Assembly: GCF_010731535.1 (NCBI RefSeq) | Contig: NZ_AP022581.1 | Span: 2,551,952 to 2,615,951, forward strand | Reading direction: 5' to 3' | Length of the DNA: 64,000 nt | Origin: Mycobacterium lacus | GTDB taxonomy: Bacteria; Actinomycetota; Actinomycetes; Mycobacteriales; Mycobacteriaceae | Shown here: positions 43,567-53,500 of the stretch, in pieces | Numbering within the stretch: the stretch's first letter is position 1 | How the letters are laid out: each line of letters opens with the position of its first letter | Made by a program: the position numbers and the translations under genes | The notes under the pieces: generated by a model | The model's input: the letters and a program-made list of their open reading frames with translations, nothing else | The model's database searches: none | Told to the model about the DNA's origin: nothing

Positions 43567-44175
43567 ATGTACCGGCTCAAGGGAGTCTCCGACCGCGACG
43601 CCGGCCTAGGCGCCAAGATTGCCTTCTTTTTCACCAAACGCAAGCTGGCGAAGATGGCCGGCTTACACAACGGATTACGAACCGCCGAAATGCTCGAACC
43701 GCTGCGGATGTACGCCCACATCCCCAGGTTGCTCAATGCCTACGGCAGGCTGGAACGGGCGGAGTCGAGACTCGACGTGCTCAGTCCCCGGCACCGGGCG
43801 CTGGCCGAGCTGAAGTCGGCGACCACGGTCGGCTGCGAATACTGCATCGACCTGGGATCACAAATCGCGCGCGGGCTCGGCATCACCGACGAAGAGCTGC
43901 TGGCGCTGGCGGACTACCGGCACGCTGCGTGCTTCTCCGACGTCGACAAGCTGATCCTCGAGTACGCCACGGCGATCAGCCGCACCCCGGTCGAGGTGAG
44001 CGACGGGCTTTTTGACGCGCTGCGCGCGCACTTCGACACCGCCGCGCTCGTCGGGCTGACCCACATCATCACGCTGGGCAACCTTCGTGCCCGGTTCAAC
44101 ATCGCGCTCGGCATCGGGTCTTCGGGCTTTTCGGGTAACCGGGTATGCGCGCTGCCCGACGCCGGCCAGCGATGA
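43567..44175 (+). CDS. Carboxymuconolactone decarboxylase/AhpD-like protein
   Basis: A 202-residue AhpD-like helical protein with the redox CxxC motif in GCEYCIDLGSQIARG (about residues 97-111), so it is probably a thiol-dependent peroxidase-type enzyme, not a true decarboxylase. The ATG at 43567 is chosen because GAGGAGG lies 7 bases upstream. A start at 43540 lacks one. Its stop overlaps the start of an ECF sigma factor in an ATGA junction. This pairing is a hallmark of the ECF41 sigma group, whose target promoter usually lies in front of the partner gene. Confidence 0.9.
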   Translation: MYRLKGVSDRDAGLGAKIAFFFTKRKLAKMAGLHNGLRTAEMLEPLRMYAHIPRLLNAYGRLERAESRLDVLSPRHRALAELKSATTVGCEYCIDLGSQIARGLGITDEELLALADYRHAACFSDVDKLILEYATAISRTPVEVSDGLFDALRAHFDTAALVGLTHIITLGNLRARFNIALGIGSSGFSGNRVCALPDAGQR

Positions 44176-45050
44176 CTGCCGATGCCGCGTTGACGGCACG
44201 TTTCCAGGCGGCCCGCCCGCAACTGGGCGCCCTGGCCTACCGGATGCTCGGCTCGATCGACGACGCGGAGGACGCCGTCCAGGAAGCGTGGCTGCGGCTG
44301 AGCCGCCACACCGCCGACGGGATCGACAATGTCGACGCGTGGCTGACCACGGTGGTGGCACGGATCTGCCTGAACGTGTTGCGGCAGCGCCGGGCGCAGC
44401 GCGCCGAGGAATTGGTCGCGCACCTGCCGGATCCGATCGTGGACGCGACGGGGGAATTCGACCCGGAGCATCGGGCGATGCTGGCCGACGCGGTGGGCCT
44501 GGCGTTGTTCGTGGTGCTGGACACCTTGCGGCCGGCGGAACGTTTGGCGTTCGTGCTGCACGACGCCTTCGCCGTTCCGTTCGATCAGATCGCGCCGATT
44601 GTCGAGCGGTCTCCGGAGGCCACCCGCAAGCTGGCCAGTCGCGCGCGTCGGCGCATCCAGCAGGCGGGCCCCGTTCCGGACGGCGACATCGCTGCCCAAC
44701 ACGACGCCGTCGACGCCTTTTTCGCGGCCGGACGCAGCGGTGACTTCGACCGCCTGGTATCCGTGCTGGACCCGAACGTGGTGTTGCGCGGCGACTTCGG
44801 CGCAGCTGCCGCCCGCTTCCGCACCGAGGGCGCGTCCTCGGTGGCCAAGGTGGCCCAAGATTACGCAAGGCCGGAGCGCGAAGTGCGCGTCGCTACCGTC
44901 AATGGCGCGGCCGGCGCGGTCATCTTCGTCGCCGGCCGGCCAACCGCGATCATGGGGTTCGTCGTGCGCAACGGACGAATCACCGCGATCGACGTGCTGG
45001 CCGACCCTAGGCGCATCGCGAAACTGGACCTGAGCGCCTTGACAAAATAG
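44172..45050 (+). CDS. ECF41-type sigma factor with SnoaL-like C-terminal domain
   Basis: A 292-residue ECF sigma factor (SigJ-like). Region 2 (about 8-75) includes ALAYRMLGSIDDAEDAVQEAWLRLS, split by Asp. Region 4 (about 125-175) includes LRPAERLAFVLHDAFAVPFDQIA and RSPEATRKLASRARRRIQQ. The C-terminal extension (about 185-292) is a SnoaL-type domain that in this group controls activity in cis and replaces an anti-sigma factor. The end, VLADPRRIAKLDL, sits where ECF41 proteins have an NPDKL-like motif. It is translationally coupled to the AhpD-like gene. Confidence 0.9.
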   Translation: MTADAALTARFQAARPQLGALAYRMLGSIDDAEDAVQEAWLRLSRHTADGIDNVDAWLTTVVARICLNVLRQRRAQRAEELVAHLPDPIVDATGEFDPEHRAMLADAVGLALFVVLDTLRPAERLAFVLHDAFAVPFDQIAPIVERSPEATRKLASRARRRIQQAGPVPDGDIAAQHDAVDAFFAAGRSGDFDRLVSVLDPNVVLRGDFGAAAARFRTEGASSVAKVAQDYARPEREVRVATVNGAAGAVIFVAGRPTAIMGFVVRNGRITAIDVLADPRRIAKLDLSALTK

Positions 45051-45076
45051 CCGCTGGGTGAACGCCGACTTGGCGA

Positions 45077-45436
45077 TCAGTGTCCGGCGGCCTGCAGCAG
45101 CGCCATCGCCGAGCTGCGCGACAGCATCCAGCTGCCCTGATTGACGAACGTAACGTTCTGGGTAACCCGGGTTGAGAGCTTCGGACCCGAGACGGACACG
45201 TCGGCCGTGGCCACACCGGGAGCTCCCGGTTGGATGTTGGTTACGTTGAACGCCAAGGGCAGGTCCCCGTTCCTGGCCGCTTTCTTCAGCTCGTGGTCCG
45301 CAAGGTGCGCCTCGGTCCCGCTGATGCCGCCTTCAACCAAGTCGCTCTTGTTCGCAAAGGGAACGCTGGGATCGGCGAGGCTGTCGAGCAAGCCGGTCAA
45401 CTGGGCGGCGGTGGGAAGGTTGGCGGCCGGGGCCGA
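45077..45436 (-). pseudogene. cfp2: cfp2 (mtb12) remnant without signal peptide
   Basis: The last about 119 codons of the secreted low-molecular-weight antigen CFP2/Mtb12. [32 protein letters not shown], split by Ser, continues with [21 protein letters not shown] and ends [12 protein letters not shown]. The native signal peptide and mature N-terminus are missing. Upstream of residue SAPAAN (near 45436) the frame continues to 45496 as unrelated sequence ([19 protein letters not shown]). The break coincides with the edge of the IS region, so an insertion or associated deletion probably removed the 5' end and promoter. The product could not be exported by Sec. Confidence 0.75.
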
Positions 45437-45496
45437 CATGAATCTTGGCTCGCCTACGCTGAGGGCCTTGACACCAACGTAAGGGGTTTTTGTCAA

Positions 45497-45688
45497 GGGG
45501 TTGGGGGGCCTGCCCGTTCCTCGTCTCTACGTAGCGATCAACCGGGGTTCGTGATGCCCCGACAGCGTGCAATCGAGTTCGGTGAGGAATGGGCGGGGCC
45601 TGCTCATGGTGTCGGTCGAGGTGGTCCTCTACGCCGAGTGGAGCTTGGCCCCAACCTATTTCATTCGGTTGGTTCGGGGTGGGTGAGG
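45497..45688. other. Non-coding stretch between cfp2 remnant and IS110 remnant
   Basis: About 190 bases with no supported gene. It should contain one end of the IS110-family element. IS110 elements usually lack terminal inverted repeats, so the exact end cannot be placed. Confidence 0.4.
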
Positions 45689-45838
45689 TTAGGCAGCTGC
45701 GGGCAGCTCGGTGGGGCCGGCGATGGCGGCGTCCCAGGTCACCCGGCGGGTGACGATGGTATGTATCCAGCGCAGCAGCGCGGCCGCGATAGCGGCTCGG
45801 GCTTGCCCGTCTTTGAGCGGATTGCGCTCTCGGCTAGT

Positions 45839-47833
45839 CCGAAGTTGCGACTGTTGGGTTAGGTGATTTCTTGGGTTTACCTGGGGTTTTGCCGGTTCGG
45901 GTGGGTGTTTGTTCTGGCTACGCGGCGATGGTGAGGGGAATGGTGGTGTCGATGAGGTCGAAGGCGCGGCGTTGGTCGGGGGTGGGTTCGGTGAGTTTGT
46001 CGATTTCGATGTCGGTGTCGTGGTAGCGGATGCGGTCGCGGGTGAGGGTGCCGAGATGGTCGAGCAGGCCGCGGAAGCTGCGTAGCGGTTGCCGTCGGCG
46101 TCGTGTTTTGTCGAGGCTTTCGCGTTGGCGGCGGCGGAGCGTTGCGCGGGCGCGACCGGGTTGTCGCGCGCCGGTGGTGTTTCGTCGGTGAAGGTCAGCG
46201 GCGCCCAGGCCTTGCGTAGGTGCCAGACGAGGTAGCAGGCCAGCAGGCAGATCAGCACGTGCGCGCACGCGCTGATCGAGACGGTGATAGATGGGTCGCA
46301 GATCCAGGTCGTCGGCTTTGATGATGCGAAAGTCGCGTTCGATATTGGCCAGGTTCTTGTAGCCGGCGACGACGCCGGCCGCATCGAGGGTGTCGGGGTC
46401 AACGCTGGTGCGTAGCACGTAGATGCCATCCAGGGCGGCTTCGGCGTCGATGGCCGCCTGGTTGCGTGCGAAGGTGAAGCTGGTGTCGGTGATGGTGGTG
46501 ACAAAGTGCTTGTCCACCTTGTATTTTCCGCTGACTTTGCCGAGGGCTTTGCCGATCTCGGCGGCGCCGGACAAGGTGCCGCGGTCCACCCGGTCCTTGA
46601 TCCGGGCGAGCTCTTTGTCGGTGGCGTCCAGTAGATCGCGGCGTTTGCGGGCACGCTCGGCCGCCAGAGCGGGTTGCGGCAGGCGATGAGCCGTTCGTCG
46701 GGGTAGTCGGGGTGGACGATCTCGGCCAGGTCCTGGGTGTCGAACAGGGTCATCTGCAGTGGCCCGTCGTCACGGGCGAGTTTGGCGATCGCCGGTGCCC
46801 GCAGCGCGGTGATCCACCCGAAATCGGTTGGGGCGTCGGGGTTGTCGTTGAGTTCGCGCAGCATGCCGATGCGCGCGGAGGTGATCATGCCGCGATCACC
46901 CACCAGCACCAGGTCGGTGAGGCCGAAGGTGGCGGGCAGTTCGGCGACGATCTCGGTGAACGCGACCGGGTCGGCGGTATCCCCGCGCACCACCCGCACC
47001 GCCACCGGCCGTCCGCCGGGGTCGGTGAGCACCCGTACTCGATCTGCGCGCAGCCCTTCTTGCCGTCGCGGGAATACCCGTGCGCGGCCAGCTCACAACA
47101 CCGCCCGGTCACCCACGAACTGGTCAGGTCAAACAACGCCATCCGATGCGGGTTTGCTTGCGGGCTCAGGTGTTTGGCGGCCAGTTTGCGCTCGATCGCA
47201 TCTTGGCGGTGCGCCAGCCAGTCCATCGCCGCGTAGATCTCGTCGGTCGACGCCCCCGCCACGTCCAGATCGACACCCAACGTGGTATCGGGCCACCGTG
47301 ACAGGGTGGACAGCTTGGACGCTGGGCGGATCACCCGCGAGATGATCAACGCGAACACCACATCGCGTGACCGGCAGGCCGGGCCCAGCAGCGCGGGAAA
47401 CCCGAGCCGATGCGCCATCGCCGACACCGCGGCCACATGCCCGTGCGGCAGCGAGCGGGTCTTGGTGAACTCGCTGCCCGCCGGGATCAGGGCCTGCCCC
47501 TTCAGCGTCGCCTCCAGCGCGGTGATCGAGGCCGCCGGCAGCATCGACAGGTTGGCCACCGTCTCGTTCCGCACTTTGGCGCCGTCGCGAAACGTGCGGC
47601 GCAGATACACCGATTCGTAGTCACGCCGCCGCCCCTGCTTATCCACATGAGTCTTCTTGACTCTGACTACGTGGACTTTCCCCATGTTGCGCGGCATACC
47701 AAGCATCGTAACCGACCTACCGCGACGATCATCAACACAACACACCAGTATTCTGACTACAAACACCAGGGCTTCAACACCCGAAACGTCAGGTCACATC
47801 ACACTTCCGCGTCAGAACCCGTCGCAACTTCGG
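45839..47833 (-). mobile_element. IS1634-family insertion sequence, complete ends
   Basis: A 1995-base element bounded by perfect 13-base inverted repeats (CCGAAGTTGCGAC at 45839-45851 and its complement at 47821-47833). It is flanked by a 6-base direct repeat GCTAGT (45833-45838 and 47834-47839), a target-site duplication. It lies inside the IS110-family transposase gene. Its own transposase is frameshifted, so it can be mobile only in trans. Confidence 0.85.
45918..47706 (-). pseudogene. IS1634/IS4-group transposase, several frameshifts
   Basis: A DDE transposase remnant. The N-terminal part is in one frame (GKVHVVRVKKTHVDKQGRRRDYESVYLRR, split by Lys; then LTSSWVTGRCCELAAHGYSRDGKKG). The frame changes near 47025 into DPGGRPVAVRVVRGDTADP and LVLVGDRGMITSARIGML (DDE block). 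It changes again near 46640 into KVDKHFVTTITDTSFTF and VAGYKNLANIERDFRIIKADDLDL. It then changes twice more between about 46290 and 46080 before ending TIPLTIAA. At least four frame breaks make it a pseudogene. Exact break points need alignment to an intact relative. Confidence 0.8.
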
Positions 47834-49158
47834 GCTAGTCAAATGCCGGTAGCGGGCGGCCATTACCGGGTTATTCGGCAGGGCGCCCCACACGGCGCGC
47901 CAGGCCGCCAGCCGCAGCCGGGGCCGGCCCCGCCCGGAGATCCGCGACCGGCCCGTCATGGTGCCGCTGGCGTTCTCCCGCGGGCACAGCCCGGCGTGTT
48001 TGACCAGCGCGCGCGGGCTATCGAAGCGGGTGGGGTCGCCGGTTTCAGCCAGGATGGCGGCCGCCCCCAGTGCCGAGACGCCGGGGATGCTGCTGACCAG
48101 CTCGGTCAACCCGAGTTCATCGAGGATGGCGACCATGTGGGTCTCCACCTCGGCCAAGCGGGTCTTGGTGGCGCGCCAATCGGCCAGCACCCACTTGGCG
48201 CGCTGCAGCGCACCCAGGCGCTGCGCCAATACCCGGCCGGATCGGTCAGCGCGGTAAAGACCGCGGTCAGGATGCGCCGCCGGGGCCCCCGCCTTCCCCC
48301 CCAGCGCGCGAACTCCCGGCGTACCGCCTGCTCAAACCGCGTCGGGCCGAGCCGGGCCAGCCGCTGCGGGCGGCCATCACAACGCTCCAGCACCACCGCC
48401 AGTGCCGCACACCAGGTGATCGAGTCAAACGGGTCGGCGGCCGCGGTCAGCACCGCCGGCCAGGCGCACTCCAGCAGATCGCGCAGCTGCTGGATGGCCG
48501 CGGTGGCTGTGGTGATCAGCCGGTCCCGATAGGCGCCCAACTGGCGCAGCTGCGCCCAGCTTTCGTCGGCACGCTCGGGGACATAGCAGTCCAGCTGGGC
48601 CACCAGCCGCGCGATCAGCACCGCATCCTTGTGATCGGTCTTATCTCGGGTGTAGTCCTCGGTCTCGCGGGCCCGCCCAACCAGCAGCGGCTGCACACAC
48701 ACCAACGCCATATCCTGTTGGGCAGCAAGCTGATCCAGCACCCGCCAGCGATGCCCGGTCGGTTCACAACCCACCGTCACATCAGCGAAACCATGCTTGC
48801 GCGCCTCCTGGCGCGCCACGCCAGTACCGGGCCCAGCCGCCACGCCTTGGCTTTCACCGTGCGACGGGCCAGCACCCGCGAATCATGATCGCAGAGCACC
48901 ACCGCCTGCTTCTCATCGGCCAAATCGATCGCCAAAATCGCGTTGCTGGCCGGCACCAATTCCCGCAACCGAGCCAACCTGGCATTGCGCCGCTTGTCAC
49001 CGCGCGACAGACCACTACCCTGAACCATGACGCCCTCCTGGATGTATTGGGATTCCAAGCCCGTCAACGACACCAGGAGGGCGTCCTTCTGATCAACATT
49101 CATCGGCATAGCTCTCTTACTACGCTGAATCGCATTCAGAAACGGAAGGGTCTTCGGA

Positions 49159-50535
49159 TTGCCCGGCATCACCTACCCCGACCAAACGAGATTCGCGTTC
49201 CGTCCGGGCGTCACCTGCGTGACCACGCCCGCGGGGGCCGTGCTGCTTGATCCTCCGCGCAGCCAGAAGCTGACGCGGCTGACCGCTGGCCAGCTACGGG
49301 CGCTCAAAGGTCTGAATCTAGGGCCGGCAACGTTGTCGGACATGTCACCGAAAACACCTGAGCCACCAGGCGATGTCGGCACGCTGATAGCTCAGCTTGC
49401 CGCCGGCGGATGGCTGACGATCGCGGTGCGCGACGGCGACCGGGACTTCTACTCCATTGTGCCGTTCGGACAACCGGCGCAGCGGCCGCTGTCGTCGCGA
49501 TGCGTCGTGCTGTCGAAATTTGCTGTACTGCACCGGGATTCAGAGAGCTTCGTCCTCGAACATCCGCGGGCATGGTGCGATGTGCGCATCTATGACCCAC
49601 GCCTGCTCGTCCTTCTCGACGGGGCCACAGAGGACGGCTCGGGCTTGCCGGCCGCGCTCGCCTCGCGGTTCATCGAGGATCTGCAGTGGTGTGGCATCCT
49701 CGTTCCGGCTGGCGACGAAGAGCGCAGCTTCGACGTCCTCGGCTGGAGCGCACCGGATCTGTGGTTTCACCGCCGCAGCACGCTGGGTGAGCGCACCGTC
49801 ACGTGGGAGACCTTCGGCCCGACCAAGTGGGCGAAGGCCCGATTCCCACAGCCGCCCGCGCGCAGGGCGAATTATCCGGGTGAGCCGATCGCGCTGCTGG
49901 TGCCCGATCTGGTGGCCAGGCGGGCACAGGATCCGACCCTGACGGCCGTCCTCGAAGATCGCGTTTCGACAAGGACATTCGACGACGCCCACCCGATCAC
50001 CATCGAACAACTCGCCGAACTGCTGTACCGCACCGCGCGGACACGGAGAACGTTGCCGGTCGGTGACGGCGAAGAACTCGCATCCCGGCCCTACCCATCC
50101 GGCGGCGGCCTGTATGAACTCGAGCTCTATCCCGTGGTGCGAAACGTCGCCGGGTTGAGGCCGGGCATGTACCACTACGACTCGTTCGACCATCTGCTCC
50201 GCCCGGTCGCCGCCGCGGATTCGAAGCCGGTGTCCCAGTTGATGAAAACGGCCGCAGCGACACTGACCGCAGGCGCCGAGCCGCAAGTGCTCGTCGTCAT
50301 GGCCGCACGCTGTGGTCGCATCATGTGGACCTACGAGCAGATCGCCTACGCCACCGTTCTCAAGGATGTCGGCGTCCTCATGCAGACGATCTACCTGGCC
50401 GCCACCGCGATGGGTCTCGGAGCCTGCGCGCAGGGCTTCGGTGACACCGCCGCCTTCGTCGCGGCCACCGGAATCGACGAGCTACAGGAGTGCAGCGTGG
50501 GCAGCATCATCGTCGGCTCACTCGCCACGAATTAG
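49159..50535 (+). CDS. SagB-type flavin-dependent dehydrogenase (thiazoline/oxazoline oxidase-like)
   Basis: A 458-residue nitroreductase-fold enzyme of the SagB/McbC type, which uses FMN to oxidise azolines to azoles. The N-terminal about 200 residues are the variable docking half. The catalytic half starts near 255 with EDRVSTRTFDDAHPIT, then LLYRTARTRR, RPYPSGGGLYELELYPVV and IMWTYEQIAYATVLKDVG, with MGLGACAQGFGD near the C-terminus. The TTG at 49159 has GGAAGGG 8 bases upstream but adjoins the IS110 edge, so a 5' truncation cannot be excluded. It converges on the NRPS operon with overlapping stops (TTAG at 50532-50535). It is the likely tailoring enzyme for the cyclization-domain NRPS. 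Confidence 0.82.
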   Translation: MPGITYPDQTRFAFRPGVTCVTTPAGAVLLDPPRSQKLTRLTAGQLRALKGLNLGPATLSDMSPKTPEPPGDVGTLIAQLAAGGWLTIAVRDGDRDFYSIVPFGQPAQRPLSSRCVVLSKFAVLHRDSESFVLEHPRAWCDVRIYDPRLLVLLDGATEDGSGLPAALASRFIEDLQWCGILVPAGDEERSFDVLGWSAPDLWFHRRSTLGERTVTWETFGPTKWAKARFPQPPARRANYPGEPIALLVPDLVARRAQDPTLTAVLEDRVSTRTFDDAHPITIEQLAELLYRTARTRRTLPVGDGEELASRPYPSGGGLYELELYPVVRNVAGLRPGMYHYDSFDHLLRPVAAADSKPVSQLMKTAAATLTAGAEPQVLVVMAARCGRIMWTYEQIAYATVLKDVGVLMQTIYLAATAMGLGACAQGFGDTAAFVAATGIDELQECSVGSIIVGSLATN

Positions 50536-53500
50536 CCCCCAAGGTCTTGGGCGAGCACCTCCTCGTCGGTCATTGCCGCAATATCAAGGTAGTGGCGCGC
50601 GATCACGGCCAGCCGTTGTGGCGTACCGCGGTGCGCTTCCCGGCCATTCAGCCGCGCGGCCAAGCCGGCGACGGTTCGGGTGGCGAACAGGTCCGAGACG
50701 ACGGCATGATCGATGTCGAGCCAGTCGCGTACCCGCGCGATGACGGTGGTGGCCAACACCGAATCCCCGCCAAGCGCAAAGAAGTCGTCGTGCACGCCGA
50801 CCGAGGCCTGACCGGCTAGGCCCAGCACCTCGGCGACAATGTCGGCGAGCGCGGCCTCAATATCATCGCGCGGAGCATCGTCTTTGGTTGCCAACGCCTG
50901 TGCGGCTTCCGATTCGAGCAGCTCGGCCACCGCGCGACGATCCAGTTTGCCGTTCGGGGTCAACGGAAACCGCTCGAGAAATGCGATGCGTGTGGGAACC
51001 ATATAGCTCGGCAACAGCTCGGCAACAGCCTCTCTAACCGCCACAGTGATATCGCCAACCTCGTTCGGATCGGCGACGACGGCGGCAACCAGCTTCGGCG
51101 CGTTGGCGCCGACGACGGCCGCGACGGCGTGGCGCACGCCTGGCACCGTGCGCAGCGCGCTCTCCACCTCGCCGAGTTCGACCCGGTATCCCCGAATCTG
51201 CACCTGGTTGTCGGCTCGGCCGAGAAACTCGATGGTGCCGTCCGGCCAGTACCTGGCGAGGTCGCCGGTCCGGTACCAACGAATGCCGTCGTGCTCGACG
51301 AAACGCTCGACGGTTCGTTGCGGGTCGTTGCGGTAGCCGGCAGCGACATTCGCGCCGCCGACCCACAGTTCACCCGGAACCCAGTCGGGGCAATCGCGGC
51401 CCGACGGCGCGACGACCCGACACCGCACATTGCGCAACGGAATGCCGAACGGAACCGTCGCCCAGTGCGCCGGTGGTTCGCCGGCCACTTCGCAGATGGT
51501 GCTGTGGATGGCTGTCTCCGTCGCACCGCCCAGACCAGAAAACCGGCATCCGGGCACCTGCCTGGCCAGCCGGCGAGCCAACTCAGCGCCCACCCAGTCC
51601 CCGCCCAGGATGACGGCACGCAGCGAATCGCCCAACCGACCCCGACCCTGCTCCAAGATCATGTCGAGCATGCTTGGCACACAGTTGAGAATCGAAACCC
51701 GGTGCTGGCGAATCAATTCCACCCACGCGCTCGCTGCGGCCCGTTGGTCGGCACCGACCGCGACCAGCGTCCCACCCGCTGAGAACATGCCGAAGATGTC
51801 GTAGACCGATAGGTCGAACTCGAGGGCCGACAGCGCGAGTGCTCGATCGGAGCCGTCGACCCCAAACCACTCATTCACCGCGTCGATCGTGTTCATCGCC
51901 GCGCTGTGCGGTACCTCGACGCCCTTGGGTAGACCGGTCGAACCCGACGTGAACAATATGTAAGCGATCGCATTGGCATCGGGGAATGCCGGCGCCGGCA
52001 GCGGTTCCGCGTAGTTGCCCGCCGCATCGATGGAAAGACACGGAATGGATAGGCCGGTTCCGGCGCCATCGACGGTGAGCGCCGCGACGGCCTCAGCGCC
52101 CTGAATAATCTTGGCGCGCCGCGCATCCGGCTGATCGGATCCGATCGGCACGTACGTTGCGCCGGCGGCGAGCACCCCGAGCACCGCCAGGACTTGATCG
52201 GGTCCCTTGGGCAATTGGACGGCGACGGCGTCACCGGCATCCACGCCCTGAGCGCGCAGAGCCCCCGCGACCGCAAGCGCCCGCTTCGCCAGTTCGCGGT
52301 AGTTCCATGCGCCCTCATCGTCACCGATACCCCACAGCACGGCCGGCGCGTCCGGATTCGCCTCGGCGTGCTCGAAAAAGCCCTGATGCAGCCGCCTCCC
52401 GCTGACCGGACCGTCAGTCGCGTTGATCGCCGCGCGTAGCTCCGCCTGTGCGCTTGGCAAACGAACCGGCGCCTCGGCGTCCCAGCCGGCGTCGTCCTCG
52501 GCGAGCCGGTCAACCGTTTCGGTAAAGGCGGCGAACATCGCGTCGATCAGGCCGTCCGGGAACGCCGACGCGCGGACGTCCCAATTGAGCAGCAACCCTC
52601 CCCGCACCTCGGTGACCTGTGCGTCCAGCAACACTTGGGGTCCCTGCGAGATGATCCACACTGGCTCACCAAAGGTTTCGATGACGTGGTCCGCGAACAG
52701 CTCACCTAGATCGAGCGCGCTGGTGAACACCACCGGCGCCAGCACCGGCTCGCCGCGGTGTCTGCCCAGGTCACGCAGGACATCGAGGCCGGAATAGGCC
52801 GCGTGCGAACCACTTTCATACATGCTGCGCTGAATTGCGCGGGCCCGGTCGGCCACCGACGCGTTTTCGGTGACGTCGACCTCGAGCATGATCGACGAGG
52901 TGAAGTCTCCCACCACCCGATCGATGTCCGGGTGCACCGGTTCACGGTGAAACAACGGCACATTCAGCAAAAACCGGCCATCTGCCGACCAGCCGCCGAC
53001 GGCGTCGGCGAAGACCGCCGCCAACGCCATCGCCGGCGTGACACCGCGTGCGTGGGCGCCGGCCACCAGCCGCTGTTTGGCGTCCGGGGCCAACCAGTGG
53101 TCGTAGCGGACGGTGCGGTGTGGTGCCGTACGTTCGCCGACCGGGACGGTCGGCAGTTCGGGCGCACCGGGCATCGCGGGGAGCCGCTGCTGCCACCAGT
53201 GGCGGTCTCGTTCCCGCGCGGCGCGGTCTTCCTGGTGCTCCGTGCGATAGCGGCGGTAGCTGTACCCGAGTTCGGGCAGCGTCGCCCCCCGGTACAACTC
53301 GGCCAGGTCCGAAACCAGCACACGGTAGCTCATCGCGTCGCCCGCCAGCATGTCGACGTCCAGATGCAGCCGCCCGCGGTCCTCGTCATGCAAAGTCAGG
53401 GTGATGTCGATGACTTGGCCGTCTTCAATTGCCAGGCGCTGGTGGGTTTTACGGTCACGCAAGTCCACCAGTGCGGACTTGACCTTCGCCGGGCTCTGTC

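Larger units (their letters stand above)
45689..49103 (-). mobile_element. IS110-family element, frameshifted and split by another IS
   Basis: A transposase of the DEDD/IS110 type, broken in three frames and two pieces. Reading on the minus strand from about 49103: MNVDQKDALLVSL ... NAILAIDLADEKQAVVL (first catalytic Asp), a frame change near 48820, then GFADVTVGCEPTGHRW and DYTRDKTDHKDAVLIARL (further acidic residues). After a second frame change near 48235 come SIPGVSALGAAAILAETGD and the Tn_20-type part up to ARYRHLTS. The missing C-terminus (SRERNPLKDGQARAAIAAALLRW ... PTELPAAA) lies at 45689-45838, on the other side of the inserted IS1634-type element. This is a non-functional transposase. 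Confidence 0.8.

Noticed and set aside
48777..49158. A separate regulator gene next to the SagB gene
   Set aside because: The frame is the N-terminal part of the IS110-family transposase (AIDLADEKQAVVL).
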